5,208 nucleotides of DNA from the NCBI GenBank assembly GCA_002492045.1, contig DKXC01000130.1, positions 1 through 5,208 on the forward strand. The letters run 5' to 3'. Positions within the stretch are counted from its first letter, which is position 1; the number at the start of each line of letters is the position of its first letter. The stretch comes from Micrococcaceae bacterium UBA7136 (lineage in GTDB: Bacteria > Actinomycetota > Actinomycetes > Actinomycetales > Micrococcaceae). Position numbers and translations under genes: made by a program. This document shows, piece by piece, positions 1-5,208 of the stretch. A model generated the notes under the pieces. That model was given only the letters and a program-made list of their open reading frames with translations, did no database searches and was not told where the DNA came from.

Positions 1-708
1 GTTGGCTGGGTCCTGCTGGTAGGTTTTGCGGTCGCCGGTGAAGCTGGAGCCTACCGCATCCCGGAAGGGGCCGAAGAAGGCTGAGGCGTACTTGGCCGAG
101 TAGGCCAAGATGGAAACGTCCTGGTAGCCGGCGGCATCCAGGGCAGTGCGGAGGGCCACAATCTGGCCATCCATCATGCCGGAGGGGCTGATGGTGTGGG
201 CACCGGCCTCAGCCTGGGAGAGAGCCATCTTGCAGTAGGCTTCAACAGCTGCATCATTATCGACGACGGTATTGCCGTGGGCGTCCTGGGTCAGGGGGCC
301 ACAGTGGCCGTGGTCGGTGAACTCGTCCAGGCAGGTATCAGCCATGATGACCAGGGAGTCGCCGAAGCGCTGGCGGACGGCCCGAATGGCCCGGTTGAGA
401 ATGCCCTCGGGGTTCCAGGCGGCTGATCCGGTGGCGTCCTTATCTTCCTCCTTGGGCACACCGAAGAGGTCGATGCAGCGGATGCCAGCATCCTGGGCCT
501 TCTCTACCTCCTCGAGCAGGCTGTCGATGGTGTGCTGGTACTGGCCGGGCATAGAGGAAATTTCTAGCGGCTGGTCGATGCCGTCCCGAACAAAGAAGAC
601 CTGAATCAGGTTGGCCGGGGTTAGGACGGTTTCGGCGGTCAGGGCCCGCATGGCGGGGCTGGTGCGCAGGCGACGGGGACGGACGGGGAGCTCTGAGGGC
701 TGGAACAT
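1..708 (-). CDS. hemB: Delta-aminolevulinic acid dehydratase (porphobilinogen synthase), 3' end missing
   Basis: HemB condenses two 5-aminolevulinate molecules to porphobilinogen in the cytosol. The reading frame opens with ATG at 708 and runs without a stop to base 1, giving 236 residues; the family is usually about 325-335, so roughly the last quarter lies outside the window. Visible family landmarks are RRLR near residues 13-16, the metal-binding segment at 123-137 (Cys126, Asp128, Cys136 within CLDEFTDHGHC), SPSGMMDGQ at 174-182, and AYSAKYASAFFGPFRDA at 202-218, whose Lys206 matches the first Schiff-base lysine. The second active-site lysine is not covered. The metal site has Asp where zinc enzymes have the middle Cys, a mixed form I recall from other Actinobacteria. 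The start is supported by AGGAAAAA seven to eight bases upstream. It is the last visible gene of the operon, 38 bases after hemD. Codons look more strongly C/G-ending than in hemC or hemD. Identity is secure. Confidence 0.97.
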   Translation of the reverse strand, partial: MFQPSELPVRPRRLRTSPAMRALTAETVLTPANLIQVFFVRDGIDQPLEISSMPGQYQHTIDSLLEEVEKAQDAGIRCIDLFGVPKEEDKDATGSAAWNPEGILNRAIRAVRQRFGDSLVIMADTCLDEFTDHGHCGPLTQDAHGNTVVDNDAAVEAYCKMALSQAEAGAHTISPSGMMDGQIVALRTALDAAGYQDVSILAYSAKYASAFFGPFRDAVGSSFTGDRKTYQQDPAN

Positions 709-711
709 AGG

Positions 712-719
712 TTTTTCCT
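712..719 (-). promoter_or_regulatory. Ribosome binding site of hemB
   Basis: On the minus strand AGGAAAAA precedes CCT and then the ATG at 708, putting the AGGA core seven bases from the start codon. It lies in the 38-base gap after hemD. It supports the chosen start, which agrees with where the conserved N-terminal part of HemB begins. No separate -35/-10 pair is visible in the gap, so hemB is probably read from the operon transcript. Confidence 0.75.
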
Positions 720-746
720 GGTCAGGGTTTGAGGTTTCGTCTGTTT

Positions 747-1565
747 CTAGTTTGCGGTGGCCAGGGCGTAGGCGGCTGCTGCCAAATCTGCCGGGGCTGG
801 GCTGGCGGCCAGGCTAATCTGGGCCGGACGCTGGCTATCGGCTAGTTCCCGAGCGGCGGCCTGGGTGCTGGCCCCAATAGCTACCGTGGCCGGTAGGGGC
901 TTCGTAGCCTGAGCGGCCAGAGTTTTGAGCAGCAGGGGGGAGGTAGCAAGCAGCACCTGGGTTTGGTCCAGGGCTACCGCTAAATCCTGCCCGGTCAGGG
1001 CCTGGTCGTCCTGGGCCTGCCGGCCTGTCAGGGGCTGGTCGGCAGGGTAGGGCTGCATGTCGTAGACGGGTAGGGTGGCCACCGTGTAACCGTAGTCGGC
1101 TAGGCCCTGGGCCAGGACCGGTGAGGCGGTGACCCCCTGAACTGCCAGCACCTTACTGGCCAGAGGGTCTTCCTCTTCGGGGTCTAGGGGCCAGTCCTCT
1201 AACATGCCAGCAGCAGACTGGGTGTCGGGCACAAAGTCAACCAGCAGGCCCCGGTCAGTCAGGGCCTGCTCGGTGGCTCGACCAACAGCTGCCAGCTGAG
1301 CTGCCCCCAGCAGCTGGGCCAGAGGCAGGCCCAGGCCGCTAGCCAGCTTTTCTAGGGCCAGCACCCCGTTGACCGAGGTGAAGGTGACCCAGGAGAAGTC
1401 CCCCTGGATCAGGGCGTAGGCGGCTTCCTCCCAGTCCTCTGGTTCTAGGCCCACAGCCTCCAGCAGGGGGGCGTAAGAGAAGACCGCCTCAGCGTCCAGA
1501 TCCTTGAGGGCCTGGCTGATTGCCTGGGCCTTGGAGGGGCTTCGGGTGATCAGGTAGTGGGCCAT
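747..1565 (-). CDS. hemD: Uroporphyrinogen-III synthase
   Basis: HemD closes linear hydroxymethylbilane, the HemC product, to uroporphyrinogen III with inversion of ring D. The 272-residue length fits the family (about 240-280). Although the family is poorly conserved, the two-lobed pattern is readable: TRSP at 7-10, WVTFTSVNGV at 59-68 (the FTSxNGV motif of lobe one), AAVGRATEQAL at 92-102 followed by Gly106 and VPDTQSAAGML at 112-122, VLAVQG at 139-144, LADYGYTV-LPVYDMQP at 155-172 with the conserved Tyr168, LLATSP at 205-210, and AIGASTQAAA at 229-238. Its ATG overlaps the hemC TAA by one base (TAATG), so translation is probably coupled; only a GGGGGA stretch stands close upstream. Odd points are Gln143 and Ser148 where many relatives carry Arg, an acidic loop at 129-133, a short internal repeat at about 176-197, and an Ala-rich end. 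Context with hemC and hemB makes the assignment firm. Confidence 0.93.
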   Translation of the reverse strand: MAHYLITRSPSKAQAISQALKDLDAEAVFSYAPLLEAVGLEPEDWEEAAYALIQGDFSWVTFTSVNGVLALEKLASGLGLPLAQLLGAAQLAAVGRATEQALTDRGLLVDFVPDTQSAAGMLEDWPLDPEEEDPLASKVLAVQGVTASPVLAQGLADYGYTVATLPVYDMQPYPADQPLTGRQAQDDQALTGQDLAVALDQTQVLLATSPLLLKTLAAQATKPLPATVAIGASTQAAARELADSQRPAQISLAASPAPADLAAAAYALATAN

Positions 1566-2584
1566 TAGTCCCCCAGGCCGGCTAGTTGGGCGGCACCCTG
1601 AGCTAGCAGGTCTTCAGCGGCCCGGGTGCCCAGCTCCTGAGCGGCCTCTAAGGTGAGGGCGGGGCTGGCTACCTGGTGACGCAGGAGGGAGCGTCCGTCC
1701 GGACTGGCAACCGCTACTCTGAGCAGCAGCTGCCCCTCTTCTAGGCTGGCGTAGGCCCCAATGGGGGCGGCACAGCCTGCCTCTAGGCGGCGCAGCAGGG
1801 CCCGCTCAGCAGTAACAGCCAGCTGGGTCTCTAGGTGGTTGACCAGCTGGACGCCCTGGCCCAGGGTCAGGGGCTGGCCGGGCTGACCCTGATCCACAGA
1901 GACATCCTGGCTGCGGATCTCTAGGGCCAGGGCCCCCTGACCGGGAGCAGGCAGCATGGTCTCTAGGGGCAGGTAGTCGCTGATGGTTTCTTCCAGCCCC
2001 AGCCGGTGCAGGCCAGCAGCAGCCAGGATGACCGCGTCGCAGTCGCCGGTAATAGCCCCCAGTTTCTTCTCACCGTGCAGGCCCTGGGCACCCTTACCGT
2101 AGTGTTCCAGGCCAGCAACCCTAGCCAGGCGGGTGCCCACGTTACCCCGGATATCTACAATCTGCAGGTCGGGACGGATGGCCAGTAGCTGGGCCGCCCG
2201 GCGAGGTGAGCCAGTACCTACCCTAGCCCCCTGGGGCAGGCTGGCCAAGGTCAGGCCCTCCCGGGCACAAAGGGCGTCCCGGGGATCCTCCCGCTGGGGG
2301 GTAGCTGCCACGGTCAGGCCCGGGCAGGGGGCAGAGGGAAGGTCCTTAAGGGAGTGGACGGCCAGGTCAACCTTGCCTTCCAGCAGCTGGGTGCGGAGGG
2401 CCGCGGCGAAGACACCAGTTCCTCCCAGCTGGGAGAGGGGGCCGGTGACCACATCGCCTTCGGTTTTGACGGTGACGGTCTCCAGGGCCAGGCCCAGACC
2501 GGTCAGCTGGTCGACGACCAGGCCGGTCTGGGTGGTGGCCAGGGCTGAGCCGCGGGTTCCTACCCGGTAGGTGTGAGCTGCCAT
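1565..2584 (-). CDS. hemC: Porphobilinogen deaminase (hydroxymethylbilane synthase)
   Basis: HemC joins four porphobilinogens into hydroxymethylbilane on a covalently bound dipyrromethane cofactor. With ATG at 2584 the protein has 339 residues, slightly longer than the usual 310-320. Landmarks in order: VGTRGSALA at 8-16, VKTEGD at 39-44, LAVHSLKDLP at 74-83 with catalytic Asp81, REDPRDAL at 98-105, VGTGSPRRAAQL at 122-133, DIRGNVGTRL at 144-153, ILAAAGLHRL at 186-195, LPAPGQGALALE at 211-222, and LEAGCAAPIGAY at 267-278, whose Cys271 is the cofactor attachment residue. The frame is open further upstream to an ATG at 2692, but that would overlap the hemH end by about 100 bases; the 2584 start sits just before the first conserved motif and has AAGGA five bases upstream. 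Two extra loops, about 155-182 and 227-245, explain the extra length. The stop overlaps the hemD start. Confidence 0.97.
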   Translation of the reverse strand: MAAHTYRVGTRGSALATTQTGLVVDQLTGLGLALETVTVKTEGDVVTGPLSQLGGTGVFAAALRTQLLEGKVDLAVHSLKDLPSAPCPGLTVAATPQREDPRDALCAREGLTLASLPQGARVGTGSPRRAAQLLAIRPDLQIVDIRGNVGTRLARVAGLEHYGKGAQGLHGEKKLGAITGDCDAVILAAAGLHRLGLEETISDYLPLETMLPAPGQGALALEIRSQDVSVDQGQPGQPLTLGQGVQLVNHLETQLAVTAERALLRRLEAGCAAPIGAYASLEEGQLLLRVAVASPDGRSLLRHQVASPALTLEAAQELGTRAAEDLLAQGAAQLAGLGD

Positions 2585-2589
2585 TCGCG

Positions 2590-2594
2590 TCCTT
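2590..2594 (-). promoter_or_regulatory. Ribosome binding site that fixes the hemC start
   Basis: Minus-strand AAGGA follows directly on the hemH TAA stop and lies five bases before the ATG at 2584. It selects this start over the in-frame ATG at 2692, which lies within hemH. The 10-base hemH-hemC gap is just big enough for this site. Confidence 0.8.
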
Positions 2595-3908
2595 TTAGCC
2601 TGTGTAGGTGGCGATGGTGGGCTTGTCGGAACCGGGGCGGGCCGACTTACAGCAGTCGGGGTCGCAGGCGTCAAACCAGCCCTTACCGCCACAGATGCTG
2701 GGTCGGGCGGCTTCCAGCTGGGTCGGGTCCTGGGAGGAGGCCGAGGCCTCTACCCGTTCGGCAATCAGCTGGCGCAGGCCCTCCACGAAGGCCGGGTGGG
2801 TGCCGGGGGTGGGGGTGCGAACAGCGGCGAAGCCCAGGCGCTTGCAGGTGTCTAGGGCCTCGGTGTCCAGGTCCCAGAGAACCTCCATATGGTCAGAGAC
2901 AAAACCCAGGGGAACCAGGATGATGCCGTCGACCTGGCCTTCCAGGGCCTCTAGGGCGTCGTTGACGTCCGGCTCTAGCCAGGGCATGGAGGGCGGGCCG
3001 GAGCGGGACTGGTAGACCAGCTCCCAGTCCACATCCTGTAGCAGCTGGGGGTCCTGCTCCCGAACCTGGGCCAGGACGGTGCGGGCCACCTGCAGGTGCT
3101 TTTCAACGTAGGCTGAGCCGCCTTCGTAGTTGACGCCGCGGGGGCCTGCCTCGTTGGCGGCAGAGGTGGGCACCGAGTGGGTGCAGAACATGATGCGGAT
3201 ACGGCCGTTACCAGCAGCGGTCTGCTGGGCGGCAGCCAGCTGGGAGCGAACCTCCTGGATACCTTCGACCAGGCCCTCCACGAAGGGGGTGATGAAGCCG
3301 GGGCTGTCGTAGAAGGCCCGAACCTTATCAATCCGTAGCTTGCCTTCTAGGCCCAGCTTGTCCAGGGCCAGGCCGTAGTCTTCCCGGTACTGGCGGCAGG
3401 AGGAGTAGCCGGGGTAGGCGCTGGTGGCCAGCACCAGGATATTGCGCTTGCCCTCCTGATAGGCCTGCTCAACCACGTCATTAACGTAGGGCTTCCAGTT
3501 GCGGTTAGCCCAGGTGATCTCTACCGCCGGGCCCTTCTCTGCCAGGGCTTCCTTGAGGGCGGCTAGCAGAGCCCGGTTCTGGGCGTTAATGGGCGAGACT
3601 CCCCCATTGGCCCGGTAGTGGGTGGCTACTTCCTCTAGACGCTCGTCGGGGATGCCGCGGCCGGTGGTGACATTCCGCAGGAAGGGAATGACGTCCTCTT
3701 GGCCTACGGGGCCGCCGAAGGAGGAAAGAATCACCAGGTCGTAGGGGGCCGGTGCCTGGGCCCGGGGCCGGGTCAGGCTGGTTTCGGGCTGGTAGTCGGC
3801 CAGGGTCTGCTCAGTCAGCTGAGCCGGCCCGTTAGAGGCAGTGTTAGCCGGGTCGGTCCGGTTGGGTACAACATCGTCGGGCAGCTGGCCCAGTAGAGGT
3901 GCGCTCAT
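2595..3908 (-). CDS. hemH: Coproporphyrin ferrochelatase (HemH/CpfC) with probable [2Fe-2S] tail
   Basis: The enzyme inserts ferrous iron into the porphyrin; beside HemY and HemQ the substrate should be coproporphyrin III, giving coproheme. The 437 residues are long for the family. The catalytic core starts near residue 56 (YDLVILSSFGGP) and includes RGIPDERL at 84-91, HYRANGGVSPIN at 97-108, ATSAYPGYSSCRQYRED at 161-177, FCTHSVP at 241-247 with the metal-site His244, YQSRSGPPSMPWLEPD at 299-314, and FVSDHMEVLWDLD at 336-348 with Glu342. Cys171 plus the C-terminal Cys406, Cys415, Cys419 and Cys420 fit the [2Fe-2S] cluster known in actinobacterial ferrochelatases, whose ligands are one internal and three C-terminal cysteines; which cysteines serve here is inference. 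Residues 1-54 form a polar, Pro-rich extension without recognised domain. ATG follows the hemQ TAA with no gap, and only a weak AGG lies 11 bases upstream, suggesting coupling to hemQ. Confidence 0.97.
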   Translation of the reverse strand: MSAPLLGQLPDDVVPNRTDPANTASNGPAQLTEQTLADYQPETSLTRPRAQAPAPYDLVILSSFGGPVGQEDVIPFLRNVTTGRGIPDERLEEVATHYRANGGVSPINAQNRALLAALKEALAEKGPAVEITWANRNWKPYVNDVVEQAYQEGKRNILVLATSAYPGYSSCRQYREDYGLALDKLGLEGKLRIDKVRAFYDSPGFITPFVEGLVEGIQEVRSQLAAAQQTAAGNGRIRIMFCTHSVPTSAANEAGPRGVNYEGGSAYVEKHLQVARTVLAQVREQDPQLLQDVDWELVYQSRSGPPSMPWLEPDVNDALEALEGQVDGIILVPLGFVSDHMEVLWDLDTEALDTCKRLGFAAVRTPTPGTHPAFVEGLRQLIAERVEASASSQDPTQLEAARPSICGGKGWFDACDPDCCKSARPGSDKPTIATYTG

Positions 3909-4658
3909 TTAGGCCAGCACCTGCGCAACCTCAGCTGCGGCAATGCGGCGGCCGGTGTAGAAGGGGGTTTCTTCGCGGACGTGCAGGCGGGCCTCAGTGT
4001 TGCGGAAGTGGCGCATGAGGTCTACCAGGTCTACCAGTTCAGGGGCTTCTAGGGCCAGGATCCACTCGTAGTCGTTGAGGCCGAAGGAGGCAATGGTGTT
4101 AGCCAGCACTTGGGGGAAATCCCGGCCCTTCATGCCGTGGTTCTTGAGCATTTCGGCCCGGCGTTCACCGTTCATGTAGTACCACTCGTAGGAGCGGACG
4201 AAGGGGTAGACACAGACCCAGGCTTCGGGGGCGATGCCGCGGGCGAAGGAGGGTGAGTGCTGGCGGGTAAACTCGGCGTCCCGGTGAACACCCATAGAGG
4301 ACCAGACAATCTCGCTGCCAGAGAAGGCTAGGGTGCGGCGCAGGCTGCGGATGGCGCCCTGCAGGTCTTCGGGCTTCTGGCCGTGGATCCAGACCATGAC
4401 GTCGGCCTTGTCGCGCATGGCTGAGACGTCGTAGAAGCCGCGCAGGGTGATGCCCTGGGCTTCTAGCTCAGCTACAGTCTTTTCCAGCTGGGCGCTGGCC
4501 TCGGGGCTGGTGGCCTGGGCGTCGGCCTGGCCCTGACGGGCGAAGACGGTGTAGAGGGCGTAGTGGAGCTGGCTGTCGCCTTCTGCGGGGGCACCAGGTA
4601 CCTGGCCCTGAATCTTCTGGGCATGGGGGTGGGCGTGTGCCTGCTTCTTCTCTGACAT
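3909..4658 (-). CDS. hemQ: Coproheme decarboxylase (HemQ/ChdC), chlorite-dismutase family
   Basis: HemQ oxidatively decarboxylates two propionates of coproheme, with peroxide, to make heme b: the final step of the coproporphyrin branch. The 249 residues match the usual 230-260. The ferredoxin-like chlorite-dismutase fold is recognisable from LHYALYTVFAR at 31-41, LRGFYDVSAMRDKADVMVW at 72-90, WVCVYPFVRSYEWYYM at 147-162, ERRAEMLKNHGMKGRDFP at 165-182, SFGLNDYEWILALEA at 191-205, and the C-terminal MRHFRNTEARLH and TPFYTGRR. By family comparison, Tyr160 in the EWY motif is the likely radical-forming tyrosine and His174 in KNHGMKGR the heme-iron ligand; YPFVRSYEWY is of the actinobacterial type. 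The N-terminal 30 residues are low-complexity and carry alternating histidines (8, 10, 12). The ATG at 4658 has AAAGGA six bases upstream, so this N-terminus is credible. The gene follows hemY by 27 bases and abuts hemH. Confidence 0.97.
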   Translation of the reverse strand: MSEKKQAHAHPHAQKIQGQVPGAPAEGDSQLHYALYTVFARQGQADAQATSPEASAQLEKTVAELEAQGITLRGFYDVSAMRDKADVMVWIHGQKPEDLQGAIRSLRRTLAFSGSEIVWSSMGVHRDAEFTRQHSPSFARGIAPEAWVCVYPFVRSYEWYYMNGERRAEMLKNHGMKGRDFPQVLANTIASFGLNDYEWILALEAPELVDLVDLMRHFRNTEARLHVREETPFYTGRRIAAAEVAQVLA

Positions 4659-4664
4659 GGCAGG

Positions 4665-4670
4665 TCCTTT
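4665..4670 (-). promoter_or_regulatory. Ribosome binding site of hemQ
   Basis: Minus-strand AAAGGA lies six bases before the hemQ ATG within the 27-base gap after the hemY stop. It is the strongest Shine-Dalgarno match in the window and supports the start that includes the His-rich leader of HemQ. No inverted repeat with a T-run is visible in this gap, so there is no sign of a terminator between hemY and hemQ. Confidence 0.8.
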
Positions 4671-4685
4671 CTGTGAGGGGTGAAC

Positions 4686-5208
4686 CTAGTTCTTGAGGTT
4701 CTGGGTTTGGTTGATAAAACTTTGGAGCTGCTGCTGGCTATCGGCGGTGACGGCGGCCAGGCCGGTTCCGGCTAGCCAGGCGCCCAGGGCCAGGACGCCG
4801 GGCAGGTTGCCTAGCTGCTGGCGGAAGAGGGCGGTTTGCTGCCGGTGGCCGGGGCTGGTCAGGGGCAGGGCTGAGGTCCAGCGGACAACGTCTGCGGCGA
4901 TGAGTTCCTGCTTGGTCAGGGGTACCCCCAGTAGGCGGGAGGCGTCGTGCAGGGCCAGGGTGACCAGCTGGTCGTCGTGCAGGGAGACCTCTGAGAGGGG
5001 GCTCTTGCCCTGCTGGCCGCGTCCGTAGGAGAGGCGGACTAGCTGCTGGCCTTCTCCTAGGGCCTGGTCTACCCAGTCCCATTTGGCGTTGGCGTGGGTC
5101 AGGGCCTTGGCCATGACGTCGGGGGCTTCTTCTGAGACCAGCAGGCCGGTGCCGCGGGGACGGGCGTCCAGGGCCGGGGCCTGCAGCATGAGGGAGACCA
5201 GGGCTACC
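4686..5208 (-). CDS. hemY: Coproporphyrinogen III oxidase (HemY/CgoX), C-terminal part only
   Basis: This is the end of an FAD-dependent oxidase that, in actinomycetes, takes coproporphyrinogen III to coproporphyrin III with oxygen. The frame is open to the right edge (last full codon at 5207) and ends with TAG at 4688-4686, giving about 173 residues of a protein usually around 450-500. Visible family features are the substrate-domain stretch ARPRGTGLLVSEE shortly after the edge, KALTHANAKWDW, VRLSYGRG, and near the end LPGVLALGAWLAGTGLAAVTAD, the last part of the flavin-binding fold that closes the FAD site. The Met at 5189 is internal, because conserved sequence (VALVSL) continues upstream of it to the edge. 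The N-terminal FAD dinucleotide motif is outside the window. Position directly before hemQ and hemH agrees with the assignment; a generic amine-oxidase-type flavoprotein is the only realistic alternative and is unlikely here. Confidence 0.92.
   Translation of the reverse strand, partial: VALVSLMLQAPALDARPRGTGLLVSEEAPDVMAKALTHANAKWDWVDQALGEGQQLVRLSYGRGQQGKSPLSEVSLHDDQLVTLALHDASRLLGVPLTKQELIAADVVRWTSALPLTSPGHRQQTALFRQQLGNLPGVLALGAWLAGTGLAAVTADSQQQLQSFINQTQNLKN

Noticed and set aside
709..746. Possible internal promoter for hemB in the hemD-hemB gap
   Set aside because: The 38-base gap is relatively A-rich but holds no convincing pair of -35 and -10 boxes; only the ribosome binding site can be supported.
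2585..2692. In-frame upstream extension of hemC to an ATG at 2692
   Set aside because: It would overlap the hemH 3' end by about 98 bases and add a Pro/Thr-rich stretch unlike the HemC N-terminus; the ATG at 2584 has AAGGA at good spacing and sits just before the conserved VGTRGSALA motif.
2608..3015. Plus-strand open frames such as 2608-3015, 2573-2923, 2133-2570 and 272-604
   Set aside because: They lie wholly opposite well-recognised hem genes, show no family motifs, are rich in Arg, Ser, Trp and Gly as expected of high-GC antisense frames, and have no clear ribosome binding sites.
2975..3331. Minus-strand alternate-frame ORFs inside hemH (2975-3331) and hemY (4738-5082)
   Set aside because: They are out-of-frame readings of conserved genes, with Pro/Arg/Ser-rich low-complexity sequence and no recognisable domain.
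4021..4038. Direct repeat TCTACCAGG TCTACCAG
   Set aside because: It encodes Val-Asp-Leu twice within a conserved helix of HemQ, so it reflects the protein sequence and not a regulatory or mobile repeat.
4686..5189. A complete small gene starting at the Met at 5189
   Set aside because: The same frame continues open to the right edge with HemY-like sequence before this Met, so the gene is a truncated hemY and not a separate 167-residue protein.

Overview
The window is a single-strand, tightly packed heme biosynthesis operon, read entirely on the minus strand. Transcription order is hemY (only its 3' end is present), hemQ, hemH, hemC, hemD, hemB (3' end cut off at base 1). The HemY-HemQ-HemH set defines the coproporphyrin-dependent branch used by Actinobacteria and Firmicutes. 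The high G+C (a little over 60% by eye), the actinobacterial HemH with a Cys-rich C-terminus and its internal SSCRQYRED motif, the HemQ motif YPFVRSYEWY, and the HemB motif CLDEFTDHGHC all point to an actinomycete. The gene order and protein style fit Micrococcales, perhaps Micrococcaceae such as Rothia or Kocuria relatives; the genus is inference and cannot be fixed from the sequence alone.

Layout from right to left: 5208-4686 is the C-terminal ~173 residues of HemY; a 27-base gap carries a good ribosome binding site; 4658-3909 is hemQ; hemH (3908-2595) starts on the base after the hemQ stop; 10 bases containing AAGGA separate hemH from hemC (2584-1565); hemD (1565-747) overlaps the hemC stop by one base (TAATG); 38 bases containing AGGAAAAA lead to hemB (708 to 1, incomplete). 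No stretch over 40 bases lacks a gene. I see no RNA gene, mobile element, CRISPR array, internal terminator or convincing internal promoter.

The genes work together as follows. HemB condenses two 5-aminolevulinates to porphobilinogen, HemC polymerises four of these to hydroxymethylbilane, and HemD closes the ring to uroporphyrinogen III. After decarboxylation by HemE (not in the window), HemY oxidises coproporphyrinogen III to coproporphyrin III, HemH inserts iron to give coproheme, and HemQ removes two carboxyl groups to give heme b. The operon therefore encodes most of the early steps and all three terminal steps.

I did not find a previously undescribed system. The points worth a second look are small: unusual N-terminal extensions on HemH and HemQ, a Cys-rich probable Fe-S tail on HemH, a Cys-Asp-Cys metal site in HemB, lineage-type insertions in HemC, a short in-frame duplication in a divergent HemD, and an apparent excess of CTAG/CTA-leucine usage.
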